Of a stretch of DNA of 64,000 bases, positions 8,484 to 18,215 are shown one piece after another. The stretch spans positions 1,116,001 to 1,180,000 of the forward strand of contig NZ_CP132343.1 in assembly GCF_040529065.1 (NCBI RefSeq), given 5' to 3'. Position numbers and translations under genes: made by a program. The notes beneath the pieces were generated by a model. It was not told the DNA's origin. It made no database searches and was given only the letters and a program-made list of their open reading frames with translations. The DNA comes from Xanthomonas sacchari (GTDB lineage: Bacteria; Pseudomonadota; Gammaproteobacteria; Xanthomonadales; Xanthomonadaceae). Each line of letters starts with the position of its first letter. Position 1 is the stretch's first letter.

Positions 8484-10466
8484 TCACACCGTCGCCAACC
8501 CATGCTTGCGCAGCTTGCGATACAGGGTATTGCGGCTGATGCCCAGCGCATCGGCGGTGCGGCTGACGTTCCAGCGGTGGCGCTCGAGCTGCTGCTGCAG
8601 CACGCTGCGCTCGGCGCTGTCCAGGGCGACGCGGCCGGGCACGCCGTCGCCGGCATGCGCATCGTCGCCGAGCAGGCACGGCCCGCTGTCGGCGTCGACG
8701 ATCTCCTGCGGCAGGTTGGGGATGCGGATGACGCCGTCGGCGCACAGCACCGCCGCGGTGCGCAGCACGTTGCGCAGCTGCCGCAGATTGCCGGGCCAGG
8801 CATAGCTGAGCAGCTTGTGCAGGGCGTCCTCGCTGATGCGCACCGGCTGCTCGCCGCTCTCCTCGCGCAGCAGGGTGCGGATCAGCTCGGCCTTGTCGCT
8901 GCGCTCGCGCAGCGGCGGCAGGTGCAGCACCACACCGTTGAGGCGGTAGTACAGGTCCTCGCGGAAGCCACCGCTGCCGACCATCTGCGCCAGATCGCGG
9001 TGGCTGGCGCTGATCACGTGCAGTTCCAGCGGCACTGCGCGGTCGCTGCCCAGCGGCGTCACGCTCTGTTCCTCCAGCACGCGCAGCAGGCGCGTCTGCA
9101 GCGGCAGCGGCATGTCGCCGATCTCGTCCAGGAACAGGGTGCCGCCGCTGGCCTGCAGCAGCTTGCCGTGACGCCCCTCGCGCGCGGCATCGGTGAAGGC
9201 GCCGCGCGCGTAGCCGAACAGCTCGCTCTCGATCAGCGCTTCGGGAATCGCCGCGCAGTTCACCGCCACGAACGGCCGGTCGGCCCAGGGCGAGCTGCGG
9301 TGCACCGCCTTGGCGAACTCCTCCTTGCCGGTGCCGGTGGCGCCGCACAGCAGGATCGACACGCGGTGCTTGGCCAGCTTCAGCGCGTTGTCCAGGTTGT
9401 GCAGCATGCGCGGATCGGAGCCGACATGGTCGTTTGCGCGCGTGGCCTGGCCATCCGCGCCGCCGGCGCGGGCACGGCTGGCGGGGGTACGTGCGCGTGG
9501 CGGCTGCGCCAGGGCGAAGAAGCGGCGGCCGTGGCAGGCGCAGCGGATCGACCACAGCGTGCTGGCGTCGTTGCGCGCGCGCTGCTCCAGTGTGTCGAAA
9601 TCCAGCTGCATCACCTTGGCGATGTCGCGCCCGACCAGCGGGGAACGGTCGGGCTTGCCGAGCTGTTCCAGCGTCGCCTCGTTGACCGCGAGCACGCGGC
9701 CATCGCTGCCCACGGCGATCAGCGCTTCGTGCAGCAGCCCGGCGAACTCCGGGCGGCTGTGGAAGCGCAGGATCCAGGCATGCCGGTACTGTTCCAGGAA
9801 GTATGCGCGGGCGATCTGCGCCGCCGACATGCGCACCAGCGCGCCGGTATGGCATTGCACCAGTTTGGTATCGCGCGCGTCGGGCGTGGAGGCGTCCAGC
9901 ACCGCCAGCAGATTGCCTTGCGGATCCAGGATCGGTGCGCCGCTGCAGGACAACGGCAGGTGCCGCTCCAGGTAGTGTTCGCCGCGGTGCACGCTGAGCG
10001 CGCTGCCCTCCACCGCGCAGGTGCCGATGCCGTTGGTGCCCTGGTAGCGCTCGGCCCAGCTGGCGCCGCAGAACAGCCCGGTCTCGCGGAATGCACGCAG
10101 CAGCGCTGGATCCTGCACGCTGTGCAGCACCGTGGCCTCGGTGTCGGCGAACACCACGGCGTAGCTGCCGCCGGCGATCTGTTCGTAGAGATTTTCCATC
10201 TCCACCTTGGCGATGCGCAGCAACGCCTCCAGCCGCTGCTGGCGCTCGCGCAGCTCGCCGTCGTCGTGGATCATCGGCGAGGGATGGGTGTCCGGGTCCA
10301 GGCCGTACTCGTCGAGGCAGCGCCGCCACGAGCGCGCCAGGACCGGCGGCAGGGACTCGATCTGGCGGAAATGGCGCATGCGCGCCAGCGGCGCACAGTC
10401 GGCCTCGGCGGCGGATGCTGCGACGACCTTGGCTTGCGCGAGGCTGGCGACAGTCGACTCGGACAT
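8484..10466 (-). CDS. sigma-54-dependent activator, AcoR-like (GAF-PAS-AAA+-Fis HTH)
   Basis: 660 residues. The N-terminal GAF-like sensor region (about 80-220, with GTNGIGTCAVEGSAL typical of AcoR-type regulators) is followed by a PAS-like segment (about 245-300), an AAA+ domain with Walker A GATGTGKEE (375-383) and Walker B GGTLFLDEIGD, and a C-terminal Fis-type helix-turn-helix (SRTADALGISRNTLYRKL). The sigma-54 contact loop reads GAFTDA (422-427) instead of GAFTGA. Members often control alcohol or acetoin catabolism, so the adjacent PQQ operon is the obvious target, but its promoter is outside the window. I start at 10466 because GGGGGAC lies just upstream; a start 81 bp earlier would read through unlikely sequence. 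Confidence 0.88.
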   Translation of the reverse strand: MSESTVASLAQAKVVAASAAEADCAPLARMRHFRQIESLPPVLARSWRRCLDEYGLDPDTHPSPMIHDDGELRERQQRLEALLRIAKVEMENLYEQIAGGSYAVVFADTEATVLHSVQDPALLRAFRETGLFCGASWAERYQGTNGIGTCAVEGSALSVHRGEHYLERHLPLSCSGAPILDPQGNLLAVLDASTPDARDTKLVQCHTGALVRMSAAQIARAYFLEQYRHAWILRFHSRPEFAGLLHEALIAVGSDGRVLAVNEATLEQLGKPDRSPLVGRDIAKVMQLDFDTLEQRARNDASTLWSIRCACHGRRFFALAQPPRARTPASRARAGGADGQATRANDHVGSDPRMLHNLDNALKLAKHRVSILLCGATGTGKEEFAKAVHRSSPWADRPFVAVNCAAIPEALIESELFGYARGAFTDAAREGRHGKLLQASGGTLFLDEIGDMPLPLQTRLLRVLEEQSVTPLGSDRAVPLELHVISASHRDLAQMVGSGGFREDLYYRLNGVVLHLPPLRERSDKAELIRTLLREESGEQPVRISEDALHKLLSYAWPGNLRQLRNVLRTAAVLCADGVIRIPNLPQEIVDADSGPCLLGDDAHAGDGVPGRVALDSAERSVLQQQLERHRWNVSRTADALGISRNTLYRKLRKHGLATV

Positions 10467-10551
10467 GGGCGCGCTCTCGTCCCCCCAGGGGGCCCCTGGG
10501 GCAAGTGACGCACAAACCGGACCCGCGCTCAACCCGCAGTGCAGCAAAGGC

Positions 10552-10714
10552 GGGAGTGGGGAATCGGGAATGGGGAATGGCTAGAGCGGCTTGGCTGGGG
10601 CGGCTTCTTTCCGCTTAGGCCAAACGAAAAAACCGCGCGATCGCGCGGTTCTTCGTGGACTCAAGGCGCCAGGGGCCAGCTTTTACGATCCCCCATTTCC
10701 GATTCCCCACTCCC
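10552..10714. repeat. paired heptad-arm element A
   Basis: The left arm, 10552-10579, is four tandem heptads GGGAGTG, GGGAATC, GGGAATG, GGGAATG. The right arm, 10687-10714, is the inverted equivalent (GATCCCC, CATTTCC, GATTCCC, CACTCCC), 107 bp away. Even the odd GGGAGTG unit is mirrored at the far end (CACTCCC). The loop holds the terminator of the upstream minus-strand kinase. The element lies between that kinase and the activator gene. Confidence 0.85.
10625..10650 (-). terminator. rho-independent terminator of the PfkB kinase gene
   Basis: A perfect 20-bp palindrome AACCGCGCGATCGCGCGGTT (10631-10650) is followed on the minus strand by a run of T (AAAAAA on the plus strand at 10627-10632). 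It lies 69 bp downstream of the kinase stop, inside the loop of heptad element A. Confidence 0.85.
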
Positions 10715-10718
10715 AGCC

Positions 10719-11651
10719 TTACAACGCATAGCCGAACTGCTGCTTGAACTGGTCGTTGAATTCGTCGAAGTCGAAGCGCTGGTTCTGGGTGCCTGGGTGC
10801 TCGACCTTCAGGGCGCCCATCAGGTTGCCCATGCGGCCGATGGTCAGCCAGTCGCAGCCGCGCTGGATGCCGAAGATCAGGCCGGCGCGGAAGGCGTCGC
10901 CGCAGCCGGTGGGGTCGACCACGCGGCGCTCGTGCGCCGGCGGGATGTCGTAGGTCTTCTCGGGGGTGTGCACCAGCGCGCCCTTCGGGCCCTGGGTGGT
11001 GATGTAGGCCTGCACGCGCGAGACGATGTCCTTCTCGTCCCAGCCGGTGCGCTCCTGCAGCAGGTTGGACTCGTAGTCGTTGACCACCACGTAGTCGGCC
11101 TGCTCGATGAACTGGCGCAGTTCGGGGCCGTTGAACAGCGGCATGGCCTGGCCGGGGTCGAAGATGAACGGCACGCCGCCGGCGCTGAACTCCTCGGCGT
11201 TCTGGATCATGCCCTCGCGCCCGTCCGGGCCGACCAGGCCCAGGGTCACGCCCGGCACGTCCTTCACGTGGTTCTCGTAGCTGCGCATCATCGCCCCGGG
11301 GTGGAAGGCGGTGATCTGGTTGTTGTCGTGGTCGGTGGTGATGAACGCCTGCGGGGTGAACAGCTCCTCGATCACCTTGACCCGCGACAGGTCGATGCCC
11401 AGCGCCTGGAAATGCTCGCGATATGGGCCGAAGTCCTGGCCCACGGTGCCCATCGGGATCGGGTGGCCGCCCAGCAGGTGCAGGTTGTAGGCGATGTTGC
11501 CGGCGCAGCCGCCGAACTCGCGGCGCATCCGCGGCACCAGGAACGACACGTTCAGGATATGCACCTTGTCCGGCAGGATGTGGTTCTTGAACTGGTCCGG
11601 GAACACCATGATGGTGTCGTAAGCGAGAGAACCACAGATCAGTGCAGACAT
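10719..11651 (-). CDS. PfkB-family carbohydrate/adenosine kinase
   Basis: 310 residues. It is a ribokinase-fold kinase with the N-terminal substrate motif GGCAGNIAYNL and the C-terminal signature DPTGCGDAFRAG, whose last Asp is the catalytic base next to the anion hole. Length and the NIAYNLxxLG motif resemble bacterial adenosine kinase-like nucleoside/sugar kinases; the exact substrate cannot be read. The start at 11651 (MSALICGSLAYD) places the first beta strand at the terminus; an upstream in-frame Met would add 11 residues. It is transcribed away from mreB, with its own terminator. Confidence 0.85.
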   Translation of the reverse strand: MSALICGSLAYDTIMVFPDQFKNHILPDKVHILNVSFLVPRMRREFGGCAGNIAYNLHLLGGHPIPMGTVGQDFGPYREHFQALGIDLSRVKVIEELFTPQAFITTDHDNNQITAFHPGAMMRSYENHVKDVPGVTLGLVGPDGREGMIQNAEEFSAGGVPFIFDPGQAMPLFNGPELRQFIEQADYVVVNDYESNLLQERTGWDEKDIVSRVQAYITTQGPKGALVHTPEKTYDIPPAHERRVVDPTGCGDAFRAGLIFGIQRGCDWLTIGRMGNLMGALKVEHPGTQNQRFDFDEFNDQFKQQFGYAL

Positions 11652-11811
11652 CGGGCAGGCCTTGGCGGAGGAATGAGCCCGCATTCAGGCGGGCGAGGGG
11701 CGGGGTCGCCGCGGCGCAAAGGGTAACGGCTGCGGCCCGGCAGGGCCAGAACCACGATCCATCGCGGTCCCGCCGATACCACGCAACGCGTGGTTTTAGC
11801 GAGAATTTTCC

Positions 11812-11840
11812 TTGCCCGCACCCAGGCGGATTGCTAGGCT
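11812..11840 (+). promoter_or_regulatory. candidate sigma-70 promoter of mreB
   Basis: TTGCCC (11812-11817), a 17-bp spacer and TAGGCT (11835-11840) lie about 70 bp upstream of mreB, in the 260-bp gap between the divergent kinase and mreB. The -10 box is weak. Confidence 0.4.
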
Positions 11841-11842
11841 AG

Positions 11843-12958
<1,116 letters not shown>

Positions 12959-12968
12959 TGGTGAGGCT

Positions 12969-13117
12969 GGGAATCGGGAATGGGGAATGGGGAATCGAAT
13001 GCCCCATCCGCACCGATGCCCCAGTGCCCGCGTTCACCGCCGTATCCGCGCCCCGGCCCGATCGAGCCGGGAGCGCGCCGTTGTTGTTCGATTCCCCATT
13101 CCCGATTCCCCATTCCC
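12969..13117. repeat. paired heptad-arm element B between mreB and mreC
   Basis: The left arm (12969-12996) reads GGGAATC, GGGAATG, GGGAATG, GGGAATC. The right arm (13090-13117) reads GATTCCC, CATTCCC, GATTCCC, CATTCCC. All eight heptads are perfect. The 93-bp loop has no gene. The element starts 10 bp after the mreB stop and ends 11 bp before the mreC start, so any mreB-mreC transcript must contain this hairpin. Confidence 0.9.
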
Positions 13118-13128
13118 GGCTTTAGCCC

Positions 13129-14235
13129 GTGCCTCCTTACGCCGGTCCTCCCGTCACCGCCCGCCCCGGCGAATCCGCCAGCACGCCGCGCCTGTTGGCC
13201 TACTTGGCGCTGGCGCTGGTGCTGATCGTGCTCGACGCGCAGGCCGACTGGCTGGCCCGCCTGCGCAGCCAGGCCACGGTGCTGGTGCAGCCGATCTGGG
13301 CGCTGGCCGGCCTGCCCGGGCGGCTGGGCACCCAGGTGCAGGAGAACGCGGCCAGCCACGCGCAACTGGTCAAGGAAAACCGCGCGCTGCGCAACGAGCT
13401 GCTGATCGCCAAGGCGCGCCTGACCCGGCTGCAAACCGCGGCGCTGGACAACGCGCAGCTGCGCGAACTGCTGGGCGTGGCCGAGCGCCGCGGCCTGGAC
13501 GTACAACTGGCGCCGATCCTGGACATCGACCTGGACCCGACCCGACAGCGGCTGGTGCTCGACGCCGGCAGCCGCGACGGCGTGCACGTCGGCCAGGCGG
13601 TGATCGACGCCGGCGGCCTGATGGGCCAGGTGATCGCGGTGACCCCGCTGCACTCCACCGTGCTGCTGCTGACCGACCCCGACCACGCGGTGCCGGTGAC
13701 GGTGGCGCGCAACGGCGTGCGCCTGATCGTCTATGGCCGCGGCGGCAGCCTGGAACTGCGCGACATCCCCCTCAGCGCCGGCGTCGAAGTGGGCGACGAG
13801 ATCGTCACCTCCGGCCTGGGCGGCCGCTTCCCGGCCGGCTTCCCGGTCGGCACCATCTCCGCCCTGCGCCCGGACGACACCCACGCCTTCCTGGTCGGCG
13901 AACTGAAGCCAGCGGCGAAGCTGGACCGGGGGCGGGATGTGTTGTTGCTGAAGAGCCGGGAATGGGGAATCGGGAATCGGGAATTGGCGAAGCCGGCGTC
14001 CGCGGCAGCGGAAGGCGCCTCGTCCGTGGCTGGAGCAGCGCAAAGCGGTGGCGGCAAGCCAGCGCAGGGCGTGACGCAAGCCCCCGCAACCGGAGCCGCC
14101 GCCCCGACATCGCCAAACGCGCACCCGTCCGGTAACGCGACCACGCCGCCGCCGACCAAGCCGGCACGCACGACATCCGATTCCCGATTCCCGAATCCCG
14201 ATTCCCGCCCGGCTCCAAAGGAGACGGGCCAATGA
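13129..14235 (+). CDS. mreC: rod shape-determining protein MreC with repeat-derived C-terminal extension
   Basis: 368 residues. One N-terminal membrane helix (LLAYLALALVLIVLD) is followed by a coiled coil (about 75-110) and the periplasmic beta-barrel MreC core, which ends near DRGRDVLLLK (residue 274). Residues 276-368 are a low-complexity tail encoded by heptad element C: the arms translate as REWGIGNRE and DSRFPNPDSR, with Ala/Pro/Ser-rich sequence between. The start is GTG at 13129, only 11 bp after the arm of element B and with no recognisable Shine-Dalgarno sequence. MreC scaffolds PBP2 in the periplasm. It overlaps mreD by ATGA. Confidence 0.93.
   Translation: MPPYAGPPVTARPGESASTPRLLAYLALALVLIVLDAQADWLARLRSQATVLVQPIWALAGLPGRLGTQVQENAASHAQLVKENRALRNELLIAKARLTRLQTAALDNAQLRELLGVAERRGLDVQLAPILDIDLDPTRQRLVLDAGSRDGVHVGQAVIDAGGLMGQVIAVTPLHSTVLLLTDPDHAVPVTVARNGVRLIVYGRGGSLELRDIPLSAGVEVGDEIVTSGLGGRFPAGFPVGTISALRPDDTHAFLVGELKPAAKLDRGRDVLLLKSREWGIGNRELAKPASAAAEGASSVAGAAQSGGGKPAQGVTQAPATGAAAPTSPNAHPSGNATTPPPTKPARTTSDSRFPNPDSRPAPKETGQ
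13958..14206. repeat. paired heptad-arm element C inside mreC
   Basis: The left arm (13958-13985) is GGGAATG, GGGAATC, GGGAATC, GGGAATT. The right arm (14179-14206) is GATTCCC, GATTCCC, GAATCCC, GATTCCC. They are 193 bp apart and lie wholly within the mreC reading frame, which stays open across both arms and the loop. It is the only one of the six elements located in coding sequence. Confidence 0.88.
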
Positions 14236-14717
14236 GCCGCCTGCGCAGCAAAGGCTGGGTGCTTCCGGTCAGCGTGATCGTGGCGCTGTTGCTGGGGTTG
14301 ATGCCGTTGCCGCTGGTGGTGCAGCCGTTGCGGCCGTACTGGCTGGCGCTGGTGGTGGCGTATTGGGTGATCGAGACCCCGGACAAGGTCGGGCTGGGCT
14401 TCGCCTTCGCGGTCGGGGTGCTGGCCGATCTTCTGTACGGCGGGGTGCTGGGCGAGCAGGCGCTGCGCCTGGTGATCCTGAGCTTCATCCTGCAGCGCTT
14501 CCGCGCGCGCATCCGCTTCTTCCCGATGTCGCAGCAGGCGCTGGCGATCGGCGGCCTGCTGGTCAACGACCGCATCGTCGCTGCGGCGGTGCACCTGGCG
14601 GTCGGCGAGCCGACGCTGCCGTGGAACTACTGGTGGGCGCCGCTGCTGGGCATGGCGCTGTGGCCGCCGCTGTTCGTGCTGCTGGACGCGCTGCGGCTGG
14701 GCCGGCGGAGCAAGTAG
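14232..14717 (+). CDS. mreD: rod shape-determining protein MreD
   Basis: 161 residues, about five predicted membrane helices (VSVIVALLLGLMPLPLVV, LALVVAYWVI, GFAFAVGVLADLLYGG, LVILSFILQRF, PLLGMALWPPLFVLLDAL), the usual size and topology for MreD. It is part of the membrane-bound elongasome. The start overlaps the mreC stop (ATGA), and the PBP2 gene begins one base after its stop. Confidence 0.95.
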   Translation: MSRLRSKGWVLPVSVIVALLLGLMPLPLVVQPLRPYWLALVVAYWVIETPDKVGLGFAFAVGVLADLLYGGVLGEQALRLVILSFILQRFRARIRFFPMSQQALAIGGLLVNDRIVAAAVHLAVGEPTLPWNYWWAPLLGMALWPPLFVLLDALRLGRRSK

Positions 14718-14718
14718 C

Positions 14719-16779
14719 ATGGCCCTGCATCCGCGCCGCGCGCAGAAGAACCCGCACGCCGAGGCCGAGCAGTTCCGGCGCCGCGCGGCGCTGGGCTTCC
14801 TTGGCGTGCTGGTGGCATTGCTGGGCCTGGGCGGCTGGTACTTCAAGCTGCAGGTGTTGGACCACGACGTCTACGCCACCCGCTCCGACGCCAACCGCAT
14901 CAAGCCGCGGCCGGTGGTGCCCGGGCGCGGCATGATCTACGACCGCAACGGCCGCCTGCTGGCCGAGAACGTGCCCGCGTTCCGGCTCGACGTGACCCCG
15001 GACAAGGTCGCCGACATGGACGCGCTGCTGGCCGAGCTGGGCAAGGTCATCGCGCTGTCGCCGGAAGACATCGAACGTTTCCAGGCCGCGCGCAAGGCCA
15101 GCCGCAGCTTCCGCCCGATCACCCTGAAGCTGCGCGTCAGCGAGGAGGAGCGGGCGCGTTTCGCGGTGGACCGCTGGCGCTTCCCGGGCGTGGAGCTGGA
15201 ACCCTACCTGACCCGGCACTACCCCTACGGCGACCTGTTCGCGCACATCATCGGCTACGTCGGCCGCATCGACGAGAAGGACCTGGAGGCGCTGGGCGAG
15301 GGCAACGCCGCGCTGACCCACATCGGCAAGTCCGGGCTGGAGCGCTATTACGAAGAGGAACTGCGCGGCAAGGTCGGCTACGAGCAGGTCGAGACCAACG
15401 TGCAGGGCCGCGCGATCCGCACCGTCGGCCGGGTGCCGGCGCAGTCCGGCGCCGACCTGCGCCTGTCCATCGACGCCGACCTGCAGCGCGCCATGGTCGC
15501 CGCCTTCGGCGACTACCAGGGCTCGGCCATCGCCATCGATCCGCGTACCGGCGAGATCCTGGCCATGGTCAGCCTGCCGTCCTACGACCCCAACCTGTTC
15601 GTCAACGGCATCTCCCACGCCGATTTCCAGGCGCTCAACAGCGACCCGTCGCGGCCGCAGTTCAACCGCCTGGTGCTGGGCGGCGTCGCGCCCGGCTCCA
15701 CCATCAAGCCGTTCATGGGCCTGGCCGGCCTGGACAGCGGCACCCGCCGCCCGGAGGACAAGATCCTCTCCACCGGCATGTTCTACCTGCCCGGGGTCAG
15801 CCGCGGCTGGGGCGACTCGCACCGCGGCGGCCACGGCTGGACCGACCTGCGCAAGTCCATCGCGCAGTCGGTGAACACCTACTACTACAAGCTGGCCATC
15901 GACATGGGCATCACCAAGGTCGACCAGTACATGACCCGCTACGGCTTCGGCGTGCCCACCGGCATCGACCTGGTCGGCGAGACCGGCGGCATCGTGCCGT
16001 CGCCGGCCTACAAGGCCAAGAGCCGCAAGGAAGCCTGGTACCCGGGCGACACGGTCAACATCGCCATCGGCCAGGGCGACTGGAAGGTGACGCCGCTGCA
16101 ACTGGTGCGCGGGGTCGCCGGCATCGCCGACGGGCAACTGCGCACGCCGCACCTGGTGATGGCCACGCGCCAGGCCTTCGACCAGCCGTGGGCGCCGGTG
16201 CAGCCGGAGCCGAGCAAGCCGATCAGCGACAACCCCAGCAACCTGCAGGCGGTGCGCGAGGGCATGATGGACACCATGCGTCCGGGCGGCAGCGGCTATG
16301 CCATCACCGTCGGTGCGCCGTACCAGATGGCCGGCAAGACCGGTACCGCGCAGGTGGTCAGCCGCAAGGGGCTGGCCGCGGTCGATCCGCGCAGCCTGCC
16401 GATGCACCTGCGCCACCGCTCGCTGTTCGAGGGCTTCGCGCCCGCCGAGCGGCCGACCATCGCTCTGGCGATCGCGGTGGAAGGCGGCGGCTACGGCGCC
16501 AGTACCGCCGCGCCGATCGCGCGCAAGATCTTCGATGCCTGGCTGCTCGGCCGGCTGCCGCCCGGCGTCGAGCCGCTGGACAGCCTGCGCGGCGCCACCG
16601 CCTTCGGCAGCCACCTGTACTACGCCGAGGATCCGGGCTCGCGCGCCTCCGCCGATGCGGTCGCCCTGGCCGCCGGCGAACGCCCGGTGCTGATCGGCCA
16701 GGCCGAGGTGGATGCGGCGGTGGTGCCGCTGCAGTCCGCGGCGCCGGCGATCCCCGACGAGATTCCGGACGAGCGATGA
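14719..16779 (+). CDS. mrdA: penicillin-binding protein 2, elongasome transpeptidase
   Basis: 686 residues. One N-terminal transmembrane helix (FLGVLVALLGLGGWYF) is followed by the dimerisation/pedestal domain and a transpeptidase domain with all three active-site motifs: STIK with Ser327, SVN (384-386) and KTG (540-542). GRGMIYDRNGRLLAENVP is the typical class B PBP start of the periplasmic part. It cross-links lateral-wall peptidoglycan with RodA. The last ~60 residues (after GRLPPGVEPLD) form a divergent tail. The stop overlaps the rodA start by ATGA. Confidence 0.96.
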   Translation: MALHPRRAQKNPHAEAEQFRRRAALGFLGVLVALLGLGGWYFKLQVLDHDVYATRSDANRIKPRPVVPGRGMIYDRNGRLLAENVPAFRLDVTPDKVADMDALLAELGKVIALSPEDIERFQAARKASRSFRPITLKLRVSEEERARFAVDRWRFPGVELEPYLTRHYPYGDLFAHIIGYVGRIDEKDLEALGEGNAALTHIGKSGLERYYEEELRGKVGYEQVETNVQGRAIRTVGRVPAQSGADLRLSIDADLQRAMVAAFGDYQGSAIAIDPRTGEILAMVSLPSYDPNLFVNGISHADFQALNSDPSRPQFNRLVLGGVAPGSTIKPFMGLAGLDSGTRRPEDKILSTGMFYLPGVSRGWGDSHRGGHGWTDLRKSIAQSVNTYYYKLAIDMGITKVDQYMTRYGFGVPTGIDLVGETGGIVPSPAYKAKSRKEAWYPGDTVNIAIGQGDWKVTPLQLVRGVAGIADGQLRTPHLVMATRQAFDQPWAPVQPEPSKPISDNPSNLQAVREGMMDTMRPGGSGYAITVGAPYQMAGKTGTAQVVSRKGLAAVDPRSLPMHLRHRSLFEGFAPAERPTIALAIAVEGGGYGASTAAPIARKIFDAWLLGRLPPGVEPLDSLRGATAFGSHLYYAEDPGSRASADAVALAAGERPVLIGQAEVDAAVVPLQSAAPAIPDEIPDER

Positions 16780-17882
16780 AGGATTTCCTGCGCTGGCTGG
16801 TCGACATCGGCGGCCGCTTCACCCGCACCCTGGACTGGCCGCTGTGCCTGGCGCTGGGCGCGCTGATGGCGATGGGGCTGGCGGTGCTCAAGAGCGCCGG
16901 CGGCATGCACCTCGTCATGGCGCAGGGGGCGCGCTTCGCCATCGGTGCGGCGGCGATGTGGAGCCTGTCGCGGGTGTCGGCGCTGCGCCTGCGCGCCTGG
17001 ACCCCGCTGATCTACGCGCTGTCGATGCTGCCGCTGCTGGCGGTATTCGTGCTGGGCACCGGCAAGTACGGGCGGCAGTGGCTGGACCTGAAGGTGTTCT
17101 ACCTGCAGCCGGCCGAACTGCTGAAGATCAGCATGCCGATGATGGTGGCCTGGTACCTGCATCGCATGCCGCTGCCGCCGCGCATCCCCACGGTGCTGGT
17201 CAGCGCGGTCATCATCGGCATTCCCACCGCCTTGATCATGCTGCAGCCGGACTTCGGCACCGGCGTGCTGATCGCCGCCAGCGGCGGCTTCGTGCTGCTG
17301 CTGGCCGGCCTGCCGTGGTGGTGGGTGGGCATCGCCGTCGGCGGCGTCGCCGCGGCCGCGCCGGTGGCGTGGCTGTGGCTGCTGCGGCCCTACCAGAAGG
17401 ACCGCATCATGATGTTCCTCAACCCGGAGAACGACGCGCTCGGCGCCGGCTGGAACATCATCCAGTCCAAGATCGCGATCGGCTCCGGCGGCCTGCACGG
17501 CAAGGGCTGGGGCCTGGGCTCGCAGTCGCACCTGAACTTCATTCCCGAGCAGACCACCGACTTCGCCTTCTCCGTGCTCAGCGAGGAGTTCGGCTGGATC
17601 GGCGTGGCCACCGTGCTGACCCTGTACCTGATCGTGATCGGGCGTTGCCTGTGGATCGCCTCGCAGGCGCGCGACACCTTCTCGCGGCTGTTGGCCGGCG
17701 CCACCGGCCTGGCGTTCTTCGTCTACGTGCTGGTCAACGGCGGCATGATCTCCGGGCTGCTGCCGGTGGTCGGCGTGCCGATGCCGCTGATGAGCTACGG
17801 CGGCACCTCGGCGGTGTCGCTGCTGGCCGGACTGGGCCTGGTGATGGCGGTGAAGGCGCACCGTCCGGTGCACGGTTACTGA
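16776..17882 (+). CDS. rodA: RodA peptidoglycan glycosyltransferase (SEDS)
   Basis: 368 residues, about ten membrane helices. SEDS-family signatures are present: KYGRQWLDL, QPAELLKI, QPDFGTGVLI, FIPEQTTDFAFSVLSEEFGWIG and the C-terminal PLMSYGGTS. It polymerises glycan strands in partnership with PBP2. The start at 16776 (MKDFLRWLVDIG) overlaps the PBP2 stop. Confidence 0.97.
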   Translation: MKDFLRWLVDIGGRFTRTLDWPLCLALGALMAMGLAVLKSAGGMHLVMAQGARFAIGAAAMWSLSRVSALRLRAWTPLIYALSMLPLLAVFVLGTGKYGRQWLDLKVFYLQPAELLKISMPMMVAWYLHRMPLPPRIPTVLVSAVIIGIPTALIMLQPDFGTGVLIAASGGFVLLLAGLPWWWVGIAVGGVAAAAPVAWLWLLRPYQKDRIMMFLNPENDALGAGWNIIQSKIAIGSGGLHGKGWGLGSQSHLNFIPEQTTDFAFSVLSEEFGWIGVATVLTLYLIVIGRCLWIASQARDTFSRLLAGATGLAFFVYVLVNGGMISGLLPVVGVPMPLMSYGGTSAVSLLAGLGLVMAVKAHRPVHGY

Positions 17883-18215
17883 GCGAGCCGCACGGCCGCT
17901 GCCGCGCGCTGGCTTAACCGCTCCCTTGCAGGCAGATGACTGCAGGATGGCAGCGCGTGTCACGCGTGCCACAATTCGCGTCGATGCCACGTGACGCGCG
18001 CCGCTCCCCCCGGCCCGCACGCGCGCAGGAACGTTCCGGGTAGGCAGGTGCGACCCCGCGCATCCATCCCAGCCCACCGTCGTCGAGGAGCCACGCGCAG
18101 CACGTCCGCCGACCCGGGCTCAGGCCTGCGCGTCCGCGTGCGTTCGCCGCAACGCCGTTTCCTCGCGTCCCGTGGTTGTCCCGATGCCCGGCACTGCCGG
18201 GCTGGATGCGTCTTG
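17883..18215. other. gap between rodA and the VirJ-like gene
   Basis: 333 bp with no supportable gene, no hairpin followed by T-run and no repeat of the families seen elsewhere. It presumably holds the promoter of the VirJ-like/polygalacturonase pair, but I could not identify convincing -35/-10 boxes. Confidence 0.5.

Noticed and set aside
8439-10508. 689-codon plus-strand frame across the sigma-54 activator
   Set aside because: The minus-strand protein has complete GAF, AAA+ and HTH motifs; the plus frame has none.
12969-14206. Tandem heptads considered as a CRISPR array
   Set aside because: Units are 7 bp with no spacers, only four per arm, and no cas genes are present.
14563-16614. 683-codon minus-strand frame over PBP2
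   Set aside because: PBP2 has all three active-site motifs on the plus strand; this is its shadow.
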